A stretch of 22,835 nucleotides of DNA, taken from positions 1 through 22,835 of the forward strand of contig URGK01000041.1 in the NCBI GenBank assembly GCA_900547295.1. The letters are read 5' to 3'. The position numbers and the translations under genes are program-made. Source of the stretch: an uncultured Eubacteriales bacterium (GTDB taxonomy: Bacteria; Bacillota; Clostridia; Peptostreptococcales; Anaerovoracaceae). The notes below the pieces were generated by a model. That model was not told where the DNA came from, did no database searches, and was given only the letters and a program-made list of their open reading frames with translations. Positions 7,006-15,149 of the stretch are shown here, one piece after another (position 1 is the stretch's first letter; every line of letters starts with the position of its first letter).

Positions 7006-8664
7006 TTATTTATTTAAAGGCAGGGCCACTCTGATTTCTGTCCCGTTTCCCGGCTCGCTCTTCATACTTACAGTGCCGTTATGATACGAAACAGCATGCT
7101 TTACTATCGAAAGACCAAGCCCCGTACCGCCGGATTCCTTGGAGTGACTTTTGTCCACGCGATAAAATCTTTCAAATACGCGTTCCTGCTGATCCTGCGG
7201 AATACCTATTCCGCTGTCCCTGACGGTTATATAGGCATTTTTCTCATCAGCACTTATATCTATATCCGTAATACCGCCCTCATTATTGTATTTAACCGCA
7301 TTGTCGCACAGATTGTATATTATCTCATAAAGCAGACGTTTCACACCGTCTACGCATACATGCTCGCCCATAAGCTTCATATTGATATTCTTTGCCTCGC
7401 ATGCTCCCTCAAGCACACTCTTAACCTCATCTGCAAGCTCGAAAAGGTCAACCTGCTCACTTGGCATCTGTCTGCCCTCATCAAGCTGTGAAAGCCTGAT
7501 TATATCTTCTATAAGGGTTACAAGTCTTGAGGCTTCCTTTCGTATATGTCCTATAAATCTAGGCATATCCTCAGGCTTTACCATACCGTTTTCGATAAGC
7601 TCTGCGCTGCCTATGATGCCCTGAAGCGGTGTTTTTAATTCGTGGGATACATTTGCGGTAAATTCCCTGCGGTTTCTCTGAGCATTCTGCTGCTCTGTAA
7701 TATCAAATGCCAGAAGCACAGCTCCCACTGTTTCTCCGCCTGACTCTATCCTGCTTATATCCACCTGATATTCCCTGCTGCCGTACTGGGCATAAATCTC
7801 GCTGTGTCCTTCCTCGAAAGCGCTCTGAATTGCATTATTGATATTGCGGCTTCTTTCTATACTGAGAAAGCTCTGACCTATGCAGTCGCTGTCGGTTTCA
7901 AGGATATTCTGCGCAGCCTCGTTTATGCTTAATACATTTCCCTTGTTATCAAGAAGTATCAGCCCCTCTTTCATACTTTCGGTAATCTGAGTAAACTCAT
8001 CTGTCCTCTGCTTCAGATATCTCATCTGCATTTCAATTTCTTTGTGTTGCTGATTTATTCTGTTAAGCAGCGGTGAAAGCTCCTCATATGTATCGTTTTC
8101 GAGAGGTCTGTCAAGGTCAATGCTGTTCATAGGCTCAACTATGCGCTTTGAAATCCTGCGGGCAAGTATTCCCGAAAGTACCAGCGCAGCTATAAGGACT
8201 ACAAGTATAGGCTGAAGCATTCCGAGAACCAGAAGTCCCGCAGTCGCATAGGTGGTTGAAACTCTAAGCACGCTGCCGTCATCAAGAAGCCTTGCATAGT
8301 ATGAGGTCTTTTCCATAAGGGTGTCTGAATATCTGCTGCTGCTTCCCTCGCCCTCTGCTAGAGCCTGCTTTACCTCCTGACGGTCCGCGTGATTTTCCAT
8401 GCTGTCCGCTCCCGCCTGGGTGTCATAGATTACCTTGCCGTCTGCCTGTATCCATGTGATACGGTATCTTTCGGAGTCTATGTTTTTGAGATAATCCGTA
8501 CCGTAAAGCTCCACTGCCGATGCCGCTATATCAAGCTCATCCGCCAGTTTATCCTTTTGTATATTGCTGAAATACTCATACAGGCAGCTCATAATAATTA
8601 CAATGCTTGCCAGAAGCACCGTACCTGCAACGATGAGTATTGATTTGAAAATTTTCTTTGTCAT
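7006..8664 (-). CDS. phoR: Phosphate-sensing membrane histidine kinase PhoR
   Basis: This 552-aa sensor kinase partners the response regulator just upstream; their genes overlap by 4 nt. It has a transmembrane helix at about residues 8-29, an extracytoplasmic domain at about 30-142, a second membrane helix at about 143-167, and a HAMP/linker. A PAS domain follows at about 222-325 (MKEGLILLDNKGNVLSINEAA). The HisKA domain has the phospho-acceptor His341 in FTANVSHELKTPLQG. The ATPase domain has the N box at 451-460 (NLCDNAVKYN), G1 DSGIGI at 483-488 and G2 GGTGLGLSIV at 512-521. The layout matches PhoR of Gram-positive bacteria, and the place at the end of a pst operon supports phosphate signalling. 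In known systems PhoU and PstSCAB keep this kinase inactive when phosphate is plentiful. Confidence 0.93.
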   Translation of the reverse strand: MTKKIFKSILIVAGTVLLASIVIIMSCLYEYFSNIQKDKLADELDIAASAVELYGTDYLKNIDSERYRITWIQADGKVIYDTQAGADSMENHADRQEVKQALAEGEGSSSRYSDTLMEKTSYYARLLDDGSVLRVSTTYATAGLLVLGMLQPILVVLIAALVLSGILARRISKRIVEPMNSIDLDRPLENDTYEELSPLLNRINQQHKEIEMQMRYLKQRTDEFTQITESMKEGLILLDNKGNVLSINEAAQNILETDSDCIGQSFLSIERSRNINNAIQSAFEEGHSEIYAQYGSREYQVDISRIESGGETVGAVLLAFDITEQQNAQRNRREFTANVSHELKTPLQGIIGSAELIENGMVKPEDMPRFIGHIRKEASRLVTLIEDIIRLSQLDEGRQMPSEQVDLFELADEVKSVLEGACEAKNINMKLMGEHVCVDGVKRLLYEIIYNLCDNAVKYNNEGGITDIDISADEKNAYITVRDSGIGIPQDQQERVFERFYRVDKSHSKESGGTGLGLSIVKHAVSYHNGTVSMKSEPGNGTEIRVALPLNK

Positions 8665-9335
8665 AATGCAGCCTCCAATCTGTATCCTACATTACGGACT
8701 GTTTTAATCATGCTGCCGCAGCTTCCCAGCTTGCGGCGAAGCGTCCTTATATGCATATCCACAGTTCTTGTTTCTCCGCAGTAATCCATACCCCATACTT
8801 CATTAAAAAGCTGATCTCTTGTAAACGCCATACCCTGGTGTGAAAGAAACAGCCTCAGAAGCTCAAATTCCTTGTAGGTGAGAGTAATGCGCTCTCCCCC
8901 TGCGCTCACCGTATGCTCGTCGACGTTCATAACAATATCCCCCGCCTTTAAAAGCTGGGACTCTGTCTTAGGTCCGCATCTTCTGAGCACCGCCTTGATA
9001 CATGATACAAATTCCATAACTCCAAAGGGCTTGGTAAGGTAATAGTCCGCTCCTAAATCAAGTCCCTGTATCTTATCGTATTCCTCACCCTTTGCGGTGG
9101 CCATAACAACCGGTATGTCACAAAGCTCAGGTGAGGCCTTGAGCTGACGCAGAAGCTGTATGCCGTCTGTTCCCGGAAGCATTACATCAAGCACTATAAG
9201 GTCGGGCTTTTCGTGCCTTATAGCCTCGCAAAAAGATGCAGAGTCCTCAAATCCTCTCGCCTCAAAGCCTGTGGATTTAAGCGCATATATCTCTATATCT
9301 CTTATGCTCGCATCATCTTCTACACACCAGATCAT
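8661..9335 (-). CDS. phoP: PhoB/PhoP-type response regulator
   Basis: This 224-aa OmpR/PhoB-family regulator has a receiver domain with acidic pocket Glu6/Asp7/Asp8 (CVEDD), phospho-acceptor Asp50 (LIVLDVMLPG), Thr80 and Lys102 (YLTKPFG). A C-terminal winged-helix domain occupies about residues 125-222 (LTYKEFELLRLFLSHQG, GETRTVDMHIRTLRRKLG, IKTVRNVGYRLE). The frame is open 15 codons further upstream into phoU. The ATG at 9335 is chosen because AAGGAGG lies 7 nt before it and the protein then begins directly with the receiver strand IWCVEDD. It starts 2 nt after the phoU stop. It probably binds the PhoP-box-like repeats before pstS, giving autoregulation of the whole operon. Confidence 0.94.
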   Translation of the reverse strand: MIWCVEDDASIRDIEIYALKSTGFEARGFEDSASFCEAIRHEKPDLIVLDVMLPGTDGIQLLRQLKASPELCDIPVVMATAKGEEYDKIQGLDLGADYYLTKPFGVMEFVSCIKAVLRRCGPKTESQLLKAGDIVMNVDEHTVSAGGERITLTYKEFELLRLFLSHQGMAFTRDQLFNEVWGMDYCGETRTVDMHIRTLRRKLGSCGSMIKTVRNVGYRLEAAL

Positions 9336-9337
9336 AT

Positions 9338-9982
9338 CTATACCTCCTTGTGCTCTCCCGTAACAGAGAAAATCACCCATTCGGCAATGTTTACAGCGTG
9401 ATCTCCTATTCGCTCAAAATATTTGGCTATAATCAGTATGTCTATTGCAAATTCACCATTGTCCGGGTCCTCTGCTATGCTTGCTATGAGCTTTTGCTTT
9501 ATCTGATCGAAATAGCTGTCTACAATGTCGTCGTCCTCTATAACTTTTTTTGCTATAATTATATCATTTTTTACGAAAGCATCAACACTTTCTGTTACCA
9601 TTTTTATTGTCGCATCAGCCATTTCCTGAAGCAGTCTGCTGTTTCCCGCAGGATACACGTCAATTGAGCATATGATTTCGGCTATGTCCTCCGCCTGATC
9701 TCCTATACGCTCCATATCGGTAATCATTTTAAGGGCCGCCGATATCTGTCTTAAATCCCTTGCAACCGGCTGCTGCTGTAATAAAAGCTTAAGGCACAGT
9801 GACTCAATAGTGCGTTCCTTTCTGTCTATTTCCGAATCAAGAGGCGCAACCTTTGCCGCAAGCTGTTTATCGTTAGCAAGAAGTGATTCCGAAGCCACCG
9901 AAATAGCCTCTTCACACAGCGCACCCATTTCAATAAGCTCTCTGTTAAGCTGCATAAGCTGCTCGTCGAATCTGTTTCTCAT
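9338..9982 (-). CDS. phoU: Phosphate signalling protein PhoU
   Basis: This 214-aa all-helical cytosolic protein is a tandem of two PhoU domains, the usual length. The metal-binding motif appears twice, as MERIGDQAEDIAE in the first half and FERIGDHAVNIAEW near the C-terminus. PhoU connects the PstSCAB transporter to the PhoR kinase and damps both signalling and uptake when phosphate is sufficient. Its ATG overlaps the pstB stop by one base, so the two are translationally coupled, and phoP starts right after it. Confidence 0.96.
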   Translation of the reverse strand: MRNRFDEQLMQLNRELIEMGALCEEAISVASESLLANDKQLAAKVAPLDSEIDRKERTIESLCLKLLLQQQPVARDLRQISAALKMITDMERIGDQAEDIAEIICSIDVYPAGNSRLLQEMADATIKMVTESVDAFVKNDIIIAKKVIEDDDIVDSYFDQIKQKLIASIAEDPDNGEFAIDILIIAKYFERIGDHAVNIAEWVIFSVTGEHKEV

Positions 9983-10737
9983 TATCCGAACCTCCCTGTA
10001 ATATAGTCTTCTGTTCTTTTATCCTCAGGCTGTGAAAACAGCTTGTCTGTACTGTCACATTCTATAAGCTCGCCCAGCAGGAAGAAAGCTGTTCTGTCTG
10101 AAATACGCACTGCCTGCTGCATATTATGGGTAACCATTATGATTGTGTATTTTTCCTTGAGCTCGCTGCACAGATCCTCAATCTTTGAGGTTGATATAGG
10201 GTCAAGGGCGCTTGTAGGCTCATCCATAAGAATTATTTCAGGCTCTACCGCAAGTGCTCTTGCTATGCACAGTCTCTGCTGCTGTCCGCCGGAAAGTCCC
10301 AGCGCGTTTTTTTTGAGTCTGTCCTTTACCTCATCCCATATGGCCGCATCTCTTAACGAACGCTCAACAATGTCATCAAGCTTTGCCTTGTTTTTAATTC
10401 CGTGAGTACGCGGTCCGTAAGCTATATTGTCGTAAACGCTCATAGGAAACGGATTTGGTTTCTGAAACACCATTCCGATTTCTCTTCTAAGCTCGTTTAC
10501 ATCAACTGCCGGTTCGAATATATTGTTTCCCTTGTATCTGATTTCTCCTGTGATTTTCACATCCGGAATTAAATCATTCATACGGTTAAGTGTTTTTATA
10601 AAGGTTGATTTGCCGCAGCCTGACGGTCCGATAAGAGCCGTAATGCTTTTAGGCGGAATATCTATATTTATATCTTTCAGCGCCTTATGGCTTCCGTACC
10701 ACAGGCACAGATCCTTTACGGTAATGATATTGTCCAT
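9982..10737 (-). CDS. pstB: Phosphate ABC transporter ATP-binding protein PstB
   Basis: This 251-aa ATPase drives high-affinity phosphate import with the PstC/PstA channel. Walker A is GPSGCGKST (37-45), the Q-loop is VFQKPNPFPMSVYDN (90-104, specific to PstB), the ABC signature is LSGGQQQR (148-155), Walker B with the catalytic Glu is ILMDEPTSALDP (169-180), and the switch histidine is His204 (MVTHNM). Length and sequence are ordinary for the family. The gene follows pstA after 52 nt and has GGAGGAG just before its ATG. Confidence 0.97.
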   Translation of the reverse strand: MDNIITVKDLCLWYGSHKALKDINIDIPPKSITALIGPSGCGKSTFIKTLNRMNDLIPDVKITGEIRYKGNNIFEPAVDVNELRREIGMVFQKPNPFPMSVYDNIAYGPRTHGIKNKAKLDDIVERSLRDAAIWDEVKDRLKKNALGLSGGQQQRLCIARALAVEPEIILMDEPTSALDPISTSKIEDLCSELKEKYTIIMVTHNMQQAVRISDRTAFFLLGELIECDSTDKLFSQPEDKRTEDYITGRFG

Positions 10738-10789
10738 ACGCTCCTCCTTATAATTTATCTATATATGTGTAACTGAAAATTCTATTATG

Positions 10790-11653
10790 TTAAATGCTTT
10801 TTTTCTTTCTGAAATGTCTGCCGACAAGGTCTGCTGACAGATTTATGATAAGGGTAAGTATCATAAGTATTGCCGCTATCGCAAAGGCAACTCCGAACTC
10901 TCCCTGCTCCTTGGCGTATACATATAAGGCAACCGTAAGTGTCGCGCCTGCACTGCCAAGTCCTTCGAATATACCGTACAGCGCATGGGCAAAGCCTGCC
11001 GTAAACAGAAGCGCCGCAGACTCTCCGAGTATTCTTCCCACCGAAAGTATGCAGCCGGTTACAACGCCGTCAACGCAGCCGGGAAGCACTACCGTACGGA
11101 TTACACGCCATTTGCCGGCGCCAAGTCCGAAGGCTCCTTCTCTATAGCTTTGCGGCACTGTCTTAAGGCTTTCCTGAGTGGTACGCATCACCGTAGGCAG
11201 ATTCATTATAACCAGGGTCAGTGCTCCTGCCATCAGTGATGTCTGCATATTAAGAAACTGGCAGAAAAACAGCATTCCCACAAGACCGTATATGATTGAC
11301 GGTATTCCCGACAGGGTTTCGGCCGCATATTCTATTGCGGAAACAAGTTTCCTGTTTCCCGCATACTCTGTCAGATAAATGGCTGCGCCCACACCCAGAG
11401 GCAGTACGATTACCAGTGTTGCAAGCACAATGTATATTGTGTTTAATATATCCGGCAGAATACCAATTCTTTCTGAAAGGTAGCTTGGCTCTGTCGAAAG
11501 CAGCTCCCACGAAATATTCGGAATACCCTTAACAAATACATATACTATCAGAAAGAGTACCAGTGATGAGGTAAGCACCGCCGCTATACCCATCAGAGTC
11601 TTCATCACGCCTATGTATATTTTTCTTTTTCGGGATATGTTTTTGCCTGACAT
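10790..11653 (-). CDS. pstA: Phosphate ABC transporter permease PstA
   Basis: This 287-aa inner-membrane permease has six predicted membrane spans; the first is at about residues 16-41 after a basic cytosolic start (SGKNISRKRKIYIG). The ATPase-contacting loop is REGAFGLGAGKWRVIRTVVLPG, the EAA-like motif of this family. ETLSGIPSIIYGLVGMLFF and GRILGESAALLFTAG are typical PstA stretches. With PstC it forms the phosphate channel. It begins 2 nt after the pstC stop. Confidence 0.96.
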   Translation of the reverse strand: MSGKNISRKRKIYIGVMKTLMGIAAVLTSSLVLFLIVYVFVKGIPNISWELLSTEPSYLSERIGILPDILNTIYIVLATLVIVLPLGVGAAIYLTEYAGNRKLVSAIEYAAETLSGIPSIIYGLVGMLFFCQFLNMQTSLMAGALTLVIMNLPTVMRTTQESLKTVPQSYREGAFGLGAGKWRVIRTVVLPGCVDGVVTGCILSVGRILGESAALLFTAGFAHALYGIFEGLGSAGATLTVALYVYAKEQGEFGVAFAIAAILMILTLIINLSADLVGRHFRKKKSI

Positions 11654-11655
11654 AA

Positions 11656-12525
11656 TCAGCCCTCCTTTTCTCTTTTGAGGAAGTAGTTAAGTGTGGCATT
11701 TATAAGCATTATAAACAGGAAGAGCACCAGCGCTATCGAAAACAGAGCCTGTCTCTGAAGTCCTGCCGAATATGACATTTCGCTTGCCACCGCCGTTGTA
11801 AGAAATCTGACGCTTTCAAACAGCCCCGGCATATTGGGAGCATTTCCCGATACCATCATTACCGCCATAGCCTCTCCTATGGCTCTGCCGACTCCCAGGA
11901 CCACCGCTGCCGCAATGCCGCTTTTGGCTGCCGGTACCGATACCTTGAAATAGGTTTCCACAGGTGTTGCCCCAAGCGCCAGCGAAGCGTCCTCGTATTC
12001 CTTTGGTACTGCTTCAAGGGCTGACATTGAAACCTTGATAATCGACGGAAGTATCATAACCGCAAGTACGATTATCGCTGCCAGAAGTCCTGCTCCGTCG
12101 GGAATGTTAAATACCTTTCTTATTCCCGGTACAAGCACCAGCATACCTACAAGGCCGTATACTACAGACGGTATTCCCGCCAGCAGACTTACTGCCGACT
12201 CTATTACCGCCTTTACCTTTGCAGGCGCTATTTTGGCAAGATATACTGATGTGAGAAATCCTATTGGAACTCCCACCAGTATCGCTCCCGCTGTACCGTA
12301 TATGCTTGTCAGTATAAACGGCAGTATTCCGTATGACGGCTCTGCTGCGGTAGATGCCCACGTCTTTCCAAACAGAAAATCTATAATCCCTATTTTGCCG
12401 ATAGCAGGTATTCCCGAAATTATCAGATATACTGATATAAGCAGTACAAAACCTACAGTTATAAGGCCCAGGACAAGAAAAATTCCATGTATAATATTTT
12501 CAAATAAACGTTTCCTGTTATTCAT
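11656..12525 (-). CDS. pstC: Phosphate ABC transporter permease PstC
   Basis: This 289-aa membrane permease pairs with PstA. The first span is at about residues 13-35; SLLAGIPSVVYGLVGMLVLVP and GVGRAIGEAMAVMMVSGN are PstC family stretches, and YEDASLALGATPVETYFKV is the cytosolic coupling loop to PstB. The usual order pstS-pstC-pstA-pstB is kept. A stable hairpin separates it from pstS. Confidence 0.96.
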   Translation of the reverse strand: MNNRKRLFENIIHGIFLVLGLITVGFVLLISVYLIISGIPAIGKIGIIDFLFGKTWASTAAEPSYGILPFILTSIYGTAGAILVGVPIGFLTSVYLAKIAPAKVKAVIESAVSLLAGIPSVVYGLVGMLVLVPGIRKVFNIPDGAGLLAAIIVLAVMILPSIIKVSMSALEAVPKEYEDASLALGATPVETYFKVSVPAAKSGIAAAVVLGVGRAIGEAMAVMMVSGNAPNMPGLFESVRFLTTAVASEMSYSAGLQRQALFSIALVLFLFIMLINATLNYFLKREKEG

Positions 12526-12551
12526 ATCGTTTTCCTCTCAATGGCAAAATT

Positions 12552-12572
12552 GACGGCTTTGTGCAAGCCGTC
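12552..12572 (-). promoter_or_regulatory. Intercistronic stem-loop between pstS and pstC
   Basis: A perfect 8-bp stem (GACGGCTT/AAGCCGTC) with a 5-nt loop lies 12 nt after the pstS stop. It is followed on the minus strand by AATTTTG, too short a T-run for full termination. Such a hairpin would let part of the transcripts end, or shield the pstS 3' end from exonucleases. Either would yield more binding protein than permease, a common arrangement in binding-protein-dependent importers. Confidence 0.6.
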
Positions 12573-12584
12573 TGCTTTGCTTTG

Positions 12585-13394
12585 TTACTGCGGTACAACT
12601 GCGCCGGCCTGTTCAATTATGCCTGCTGCGTCAGGTGATGTAACGAAGTCGAAGAACTTCTGCGCTGTTTCTGATAAGTCTGTTCCCTCTTTTGTTACCA
12701 GTACGAAAGGTCTCTGTACAACATAGCTTCCGTCTTTAACTGCAGCCTCTGTAGGTTCTACTCCGTCTACTGCAACTGCCTTAACGCTGTCCTGAAGTGC
12801 TGCCAGTGAAGCATATCCTATTGCATCAGGGTTCTGTCCTACTGTAGTGATTACATCGCCTGTTGATGTAAGCTCCTGATTGTATTTGCATTTGTCTTCA
12901 GTTCCTGTGATGCTTTCAAAGCCGTCTCTTGTGCCGCTTCCTGCCTCACGACCGATAAGTACGATTTCCGCATCATTTCCGCCGACATCTTTCCAGTTTG
13001 TGATTTCGCCTGTGTAAATCTTAGCGATGTCCTCAGTTGAAAGGTCTGTAACAGGGTTGTCAGGATTTACTACTACTGCGATACCGTCAATTGCCAGGAT
13101 TGTTTCCTTAAGTCCGCCTGCTTTTTCTTCATCTGTAAGGCTTCTGCTTGAAAGTCCTATGTCGCAGCGACCCTCTGAAACTGCTGTGATACCTGAGCCT
13201 GAGCCTGTAGGGTTGTATGTGAATGTTACTCCGTCATTTGCTTCCATAAAGGACTCGCCTAAAGCTCCGATTACCTTTTCCATTGATGTTGAACCGTCTG
13301 TTGAAACTGTTCCTCCTGCGCTGCTGTTTCCGCAGCCTGTAAAAATTGCTGCTGCAAGTGCAATTACAAGTGCAATGCTTAAAATCTTCTTCAT
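12585..13394 (-). CDS. pstS: Phosphate-binding lipoprotein PstS
   Basis: This 269-aa extracellular substrate-binding protein has a lipoprotein signal peptide at residues 1-20 with lipobox FTGC and lipidated Cys21, followed by a Ser/Gly-rich tether. Phosphate-contact motifs of the family are visible: DGSTSMEKVI near the N-terminus, YNPTGSGSGI in the middle, and GREAGSGTRDGFESITG. It captures phosphate for PstCA. AAAGGAG lies about 9 nt before its ATG. It is the first gene of the operon, downstream of a PhoP-box-like array. Confidence 0.96.
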   Translation of the reverse strand: MKKILSIALVIALAAAIFTGCGNSSAGGTVSTDGSTSMEKVIGALGESFMEANDGVTFTYNPTGSGSGITAVSEGRCDIGLSSRSLTDEEKAGGLKETILAIDGIAVVVNPDNPVTDLSTEDIAKIYTGEITNWKDVGGNDAEIVLIGREAGSGTRDGFESITGTEDKCKYNQELTSTGDVITTVGQNPDAIGYASLAALQDSVKAVAVDGVEPTEAAVKDGSYVVQRPFVLVTKEGTDLSETAQKFFDFVTSPDAAGIIEQAGAVVPQ

Positions 13395-13464
13395 AATAAA
13401 CTCTCCTTTCAGTTACTTTGTTTTTTTCTCTTTTCATCTTACAGTTATTATGATAAACATCTAA

Positions 13465-13504
13465 TGTAAAATGAAAAAGAAACCTAATGTAAAATGTATG
13501 TCAA
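13465..13504 (-). promoter_or_regulatory. PhoP-box-like direct repeats upstream of pstS
   Basis: On the minus strand TTGACA (13504-13499), TTTACA (13493-13488) and TTTACA (13470-13465) lie 11 and 23 bp apart, with a degenerate TTTCTT at the missing 11-bp step. The two TTTACA copies sit inside a longer repeat, ATTTTACATTAG. Hexamers of the TTAACA type on an 11-bp period are the known binding pattern of PhoP in Gram-positive bacteria. A CATAAT at 13452-13447 can serve as the -10. This makes the pst-pho operon a likely autoregulated phosphate-starvation operon. Confidence 0.7.
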
Positions 13505-13517
13505 ATTTCAAAAAGAC

Positions 13518-13559
13518 AAAAAAAGACCCTGCCCGGCTGTTTTCCACCCGGACAGAGCC
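13518..13559 (-). terminator. Strong intrinsic terminator after sigF
   Basis: On the minus strand a 12-bp GC-rich stem (13559-13548 with 13536-13525, three G-T pairs) closes an 11-nt loop. Seven T follow (13524-13518). It begins 12 nt after the sigF stop and ends the spoIIA operon just before the pstS control region. Confidence 0.88.
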
Positions 13560-13571
13560 ATACTGTCACTT

Positions 13572-14312
13572 CTATATTACCTGTTCTTCAAATTCCTCTC
13601 TCATTCGCGCCAGCACCCGTTTTTCTATTCTGGACACCTGCACCTGCGACACTCCTATGACCTTTGCCGTCTGGTCCTGTGTCATATCCCTGAAATACCT
13701 TAAAACAATTACCTGCCTTTCTCTAAGGGGCAGGCTGCCGATTATACCCTTGAGCTGAATAATGTCTATGTTCTTTTCTTCCTCATGCGCATAGGCCTCG
13801 CATATGTCCTCAGGTCTGTTTTCATTGTCAAGGCTCTCTATGTTTACAAGCGCATCCTCTGCCTCCTGCATTTGCAGAATATATTCACAGCTTGTCCCCA
13901 TACGCTCCGCAAGCTCTGTAATTTTAGGCGACCTGCCCTCACTTCGGTAAAACTCCTCCTCTTCAAGCTTCATTCTGCGTATGTCCTGCTTAATCTGCCT
14001 TGAAACCTTGATGCGTCCGTCATCTCTTATGTACTTCCTTATTTCGCCCATAATCATCGGTACCGCATAGGTTGAAAACATTACATCAAACTCTGTGTTA
14101 AACCTCTCCACAGCCTTTATAAGGCCTATGAAGCCTATCTGCACAAGATCCTCAGCCTCATAGCCCATTGATGCAAATTTAAAGGCCGCTTTTCTGACAA
14201 GGCCTGTGTTGTCAAGTATTATCTGCTCCTTTGCCTGTTCGTTTCCTTTCTGTGCTTCTTCTATAAGTGCGTATATATCCTCTTTAGCTCTGGGTATGTA
14301 TTTATCGCCCAA
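13572..14312 (-). CDS. sigF: RNA polymerase sporulation sigma factor SigF
   Basis: This 246-aa early forespore sigma factor shows region 2 (NTGLVRKAAFKFASMGYEAEDLVQIGFIGL, VMFSTYAVPMIMGEIRKYIRDDG), region 3 (IKVSRQIKQDIRRMKLEEE onward) and region 4 (LPLRERQVIVLRYFRDMTQDQTAKVIGVSQVQVSRIEKRVL). Length and order in a spoIIAA-AB-sigF operon identify it as SigF. Its first 11 bases overlap the spoIIAB end, so synthesis is coupled to its anti-sigma factor, which holds it inactive until the forespore forms. Confidence 0.96.
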   Translation of the reverse strand: MGDKYIPRAKEDIYALIEEAQKGNEQAKEQIILDNTGLVRKAAFKFASMGYEAEDLVQIGFIGLIKAVERFNTEFDVMFSTYAVPMIMGEIRKYIRDDGRIKVSRQIKQDIRRMKLEEEEFYRSEGRSPKITELAERMGTSCEYILQMQEAEDALVNIESLDNENRPEDICEAYAHEEEKNIDIIQLKGIIGSLPLRERQVIVLRYFRDMTQDQTAKVIGVSQVQVSRIEKRVLARMREEFEEQVI

Positions 14313-14745
14313 CAGAGTATGCCAGGCTTTTGGTCATAACAACTTCTGTCCCCTCACCGGGCTGTGAAACAACATCAATGCTGTCCATAAAGCTTTCCAT
14401 AACCGTAAAGCCCATACCTGACCTTTCTTCAAAATCTCCGGTTGTAAACAGCGGTCTTCTGGCCTGCTCAATGTTTTCAATGCCTCTGCCCTTATCTGCA
14501 ACCTTTATGTACAGTTTTCTGTCATAAGATATTTTACATTCAAGAGTTATTATGCCTTTGGGATTTTCTTCATAGCCGTGCACTATGCAGTTGGTTACAG
14601 CCTCCGATACTGCCGTTTTTATCTCGGCAAGTTCTTCCACCTCCGGGTCCAGATACAGTATAAAGGCCGCAACTGCATTTCTTGCCAGCATTTCATTTAC
14701 AGGTACTGATCTGAAGCTTATTTCCATCTCATTTTCATAATTCAT
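14302..14745 (-). CDS. spoIIAB: Anti-sigma F factor and serine kinase SpoIIAB
   Basis: This 147-aa GHKL-type protein kinase binds SigF and phosphorylates SpoIIAA. The N box is EAVTNCIVHGYE (48-59), the G1 box is VADKGRGIENIEQA (82-95), and the ATP-lid/G2 region is ERSGMGFTVMESFMD (107-121). The length matches the family. The ATG overlaps the spoIIAA stop by 4 nt (ATGA). Confidence 0.96.
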   Translation of the reverse strand: MNYENEMEISFRSVPVNEMLARNAVAAFILYLDPEVEELAEIKTAVSEAVTNCIVHGYEENPKGIITLECKISYDRKLYIKVADKGRGIENIEQARRPLFTTGDFEERSGMGFTVMESFMDSIDVVSQPGEGTEVVMTKSLAYSVGR

Positions 14746-15059
14746 ATCACACCCTCCACTCTCTGTATAATTTTAAAAATGCCTGCCATATCAAGTATTT
14801 TTCTCATATATTCACTCTCACCGGTTATATATACTCTGCCGCCCTTTTCGCTTGCTCTGTTGTATCTGCCGAGTATGACTCCTATTCCGGAGCTGTCCAT
14901 AAACTCAACTCTGTTCATATCAAATACAATATCTGTGCAGCGGCTTTCCTCATAGGCATCATCTATCTGTTTTCTTACTGCCGCCGCGCTGTGATGATCT
15001 ATCTCTCCAGCCGGCGCTGCAATAAGGGTGTTTTTGTTCACCGTAATTTTTACTTCCAT
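14742..15059 (-). CDS. spoIIAA: Anti-sigma F factor antagonist SpoIIAA
   Basis: This 105-aa STAS-domain protein, when unphosphorylated, displaces SigF from SpoIIAB. The phosphorylation loop VEFMDSSGIGVILGRYNRA has the acceptor Ser57, equivalent to Ser58 in B. subtilis. GGGG lies about 8 nt before the ATG. It is the first gene of the spoIIA operon. In Bacillus the SpoIIE phosphatase reactivates it in the forespore; that partner is not in this window. Confidence 0.95.
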   Translation of the reverse strand: MEVKITVNKNTLIAAPAGEIDHHSAAAVRKQIDDAYEESRCTDIVFDMNRVEFMDSSGIGVILGRYNRASEKGGRVYITGESEYMRKILDMAGIFKIIQRVEGVI

Positions 15060-15081
15060 AAAAAAGCCCCCTTTCCTCTCA

Positions 15082-15115
15082 ATTATATACCCTGAAAAAG
15101 AGTATGTCCCTGAAA
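15082..15115 (-). promoter_or_regulatory. Candidate promoter with tandem TTTCAGGG boxes before spoIIAA
   Basis: On the minus strand TATAAT (15087-15082) lies 17 bp after GGGACA (15110-15105), a poor -35 that would suit an activated promoter. TTTCAGGG occurs twice (15115-15108 and 15097-15090), 18 bp apart, flanking the spacer. In known sporulators spoIIA is read by SigH with Spo0A; the boxes here do not match the consensus 0A box as I know it, so their meaning is open. Confidence 0.35.
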
Positions 15116-15149
15116 GAAAAAGGGGTAAATCTTCTAGTTTTGCCGATTA

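Noticed and set aside
12035..12553. Plus-strand open frame of 172 codons opposite pstC
   Set aside because: It is Ser/Ile/Pro-rich shadow sequence of pstC codons with no recognisable domain.
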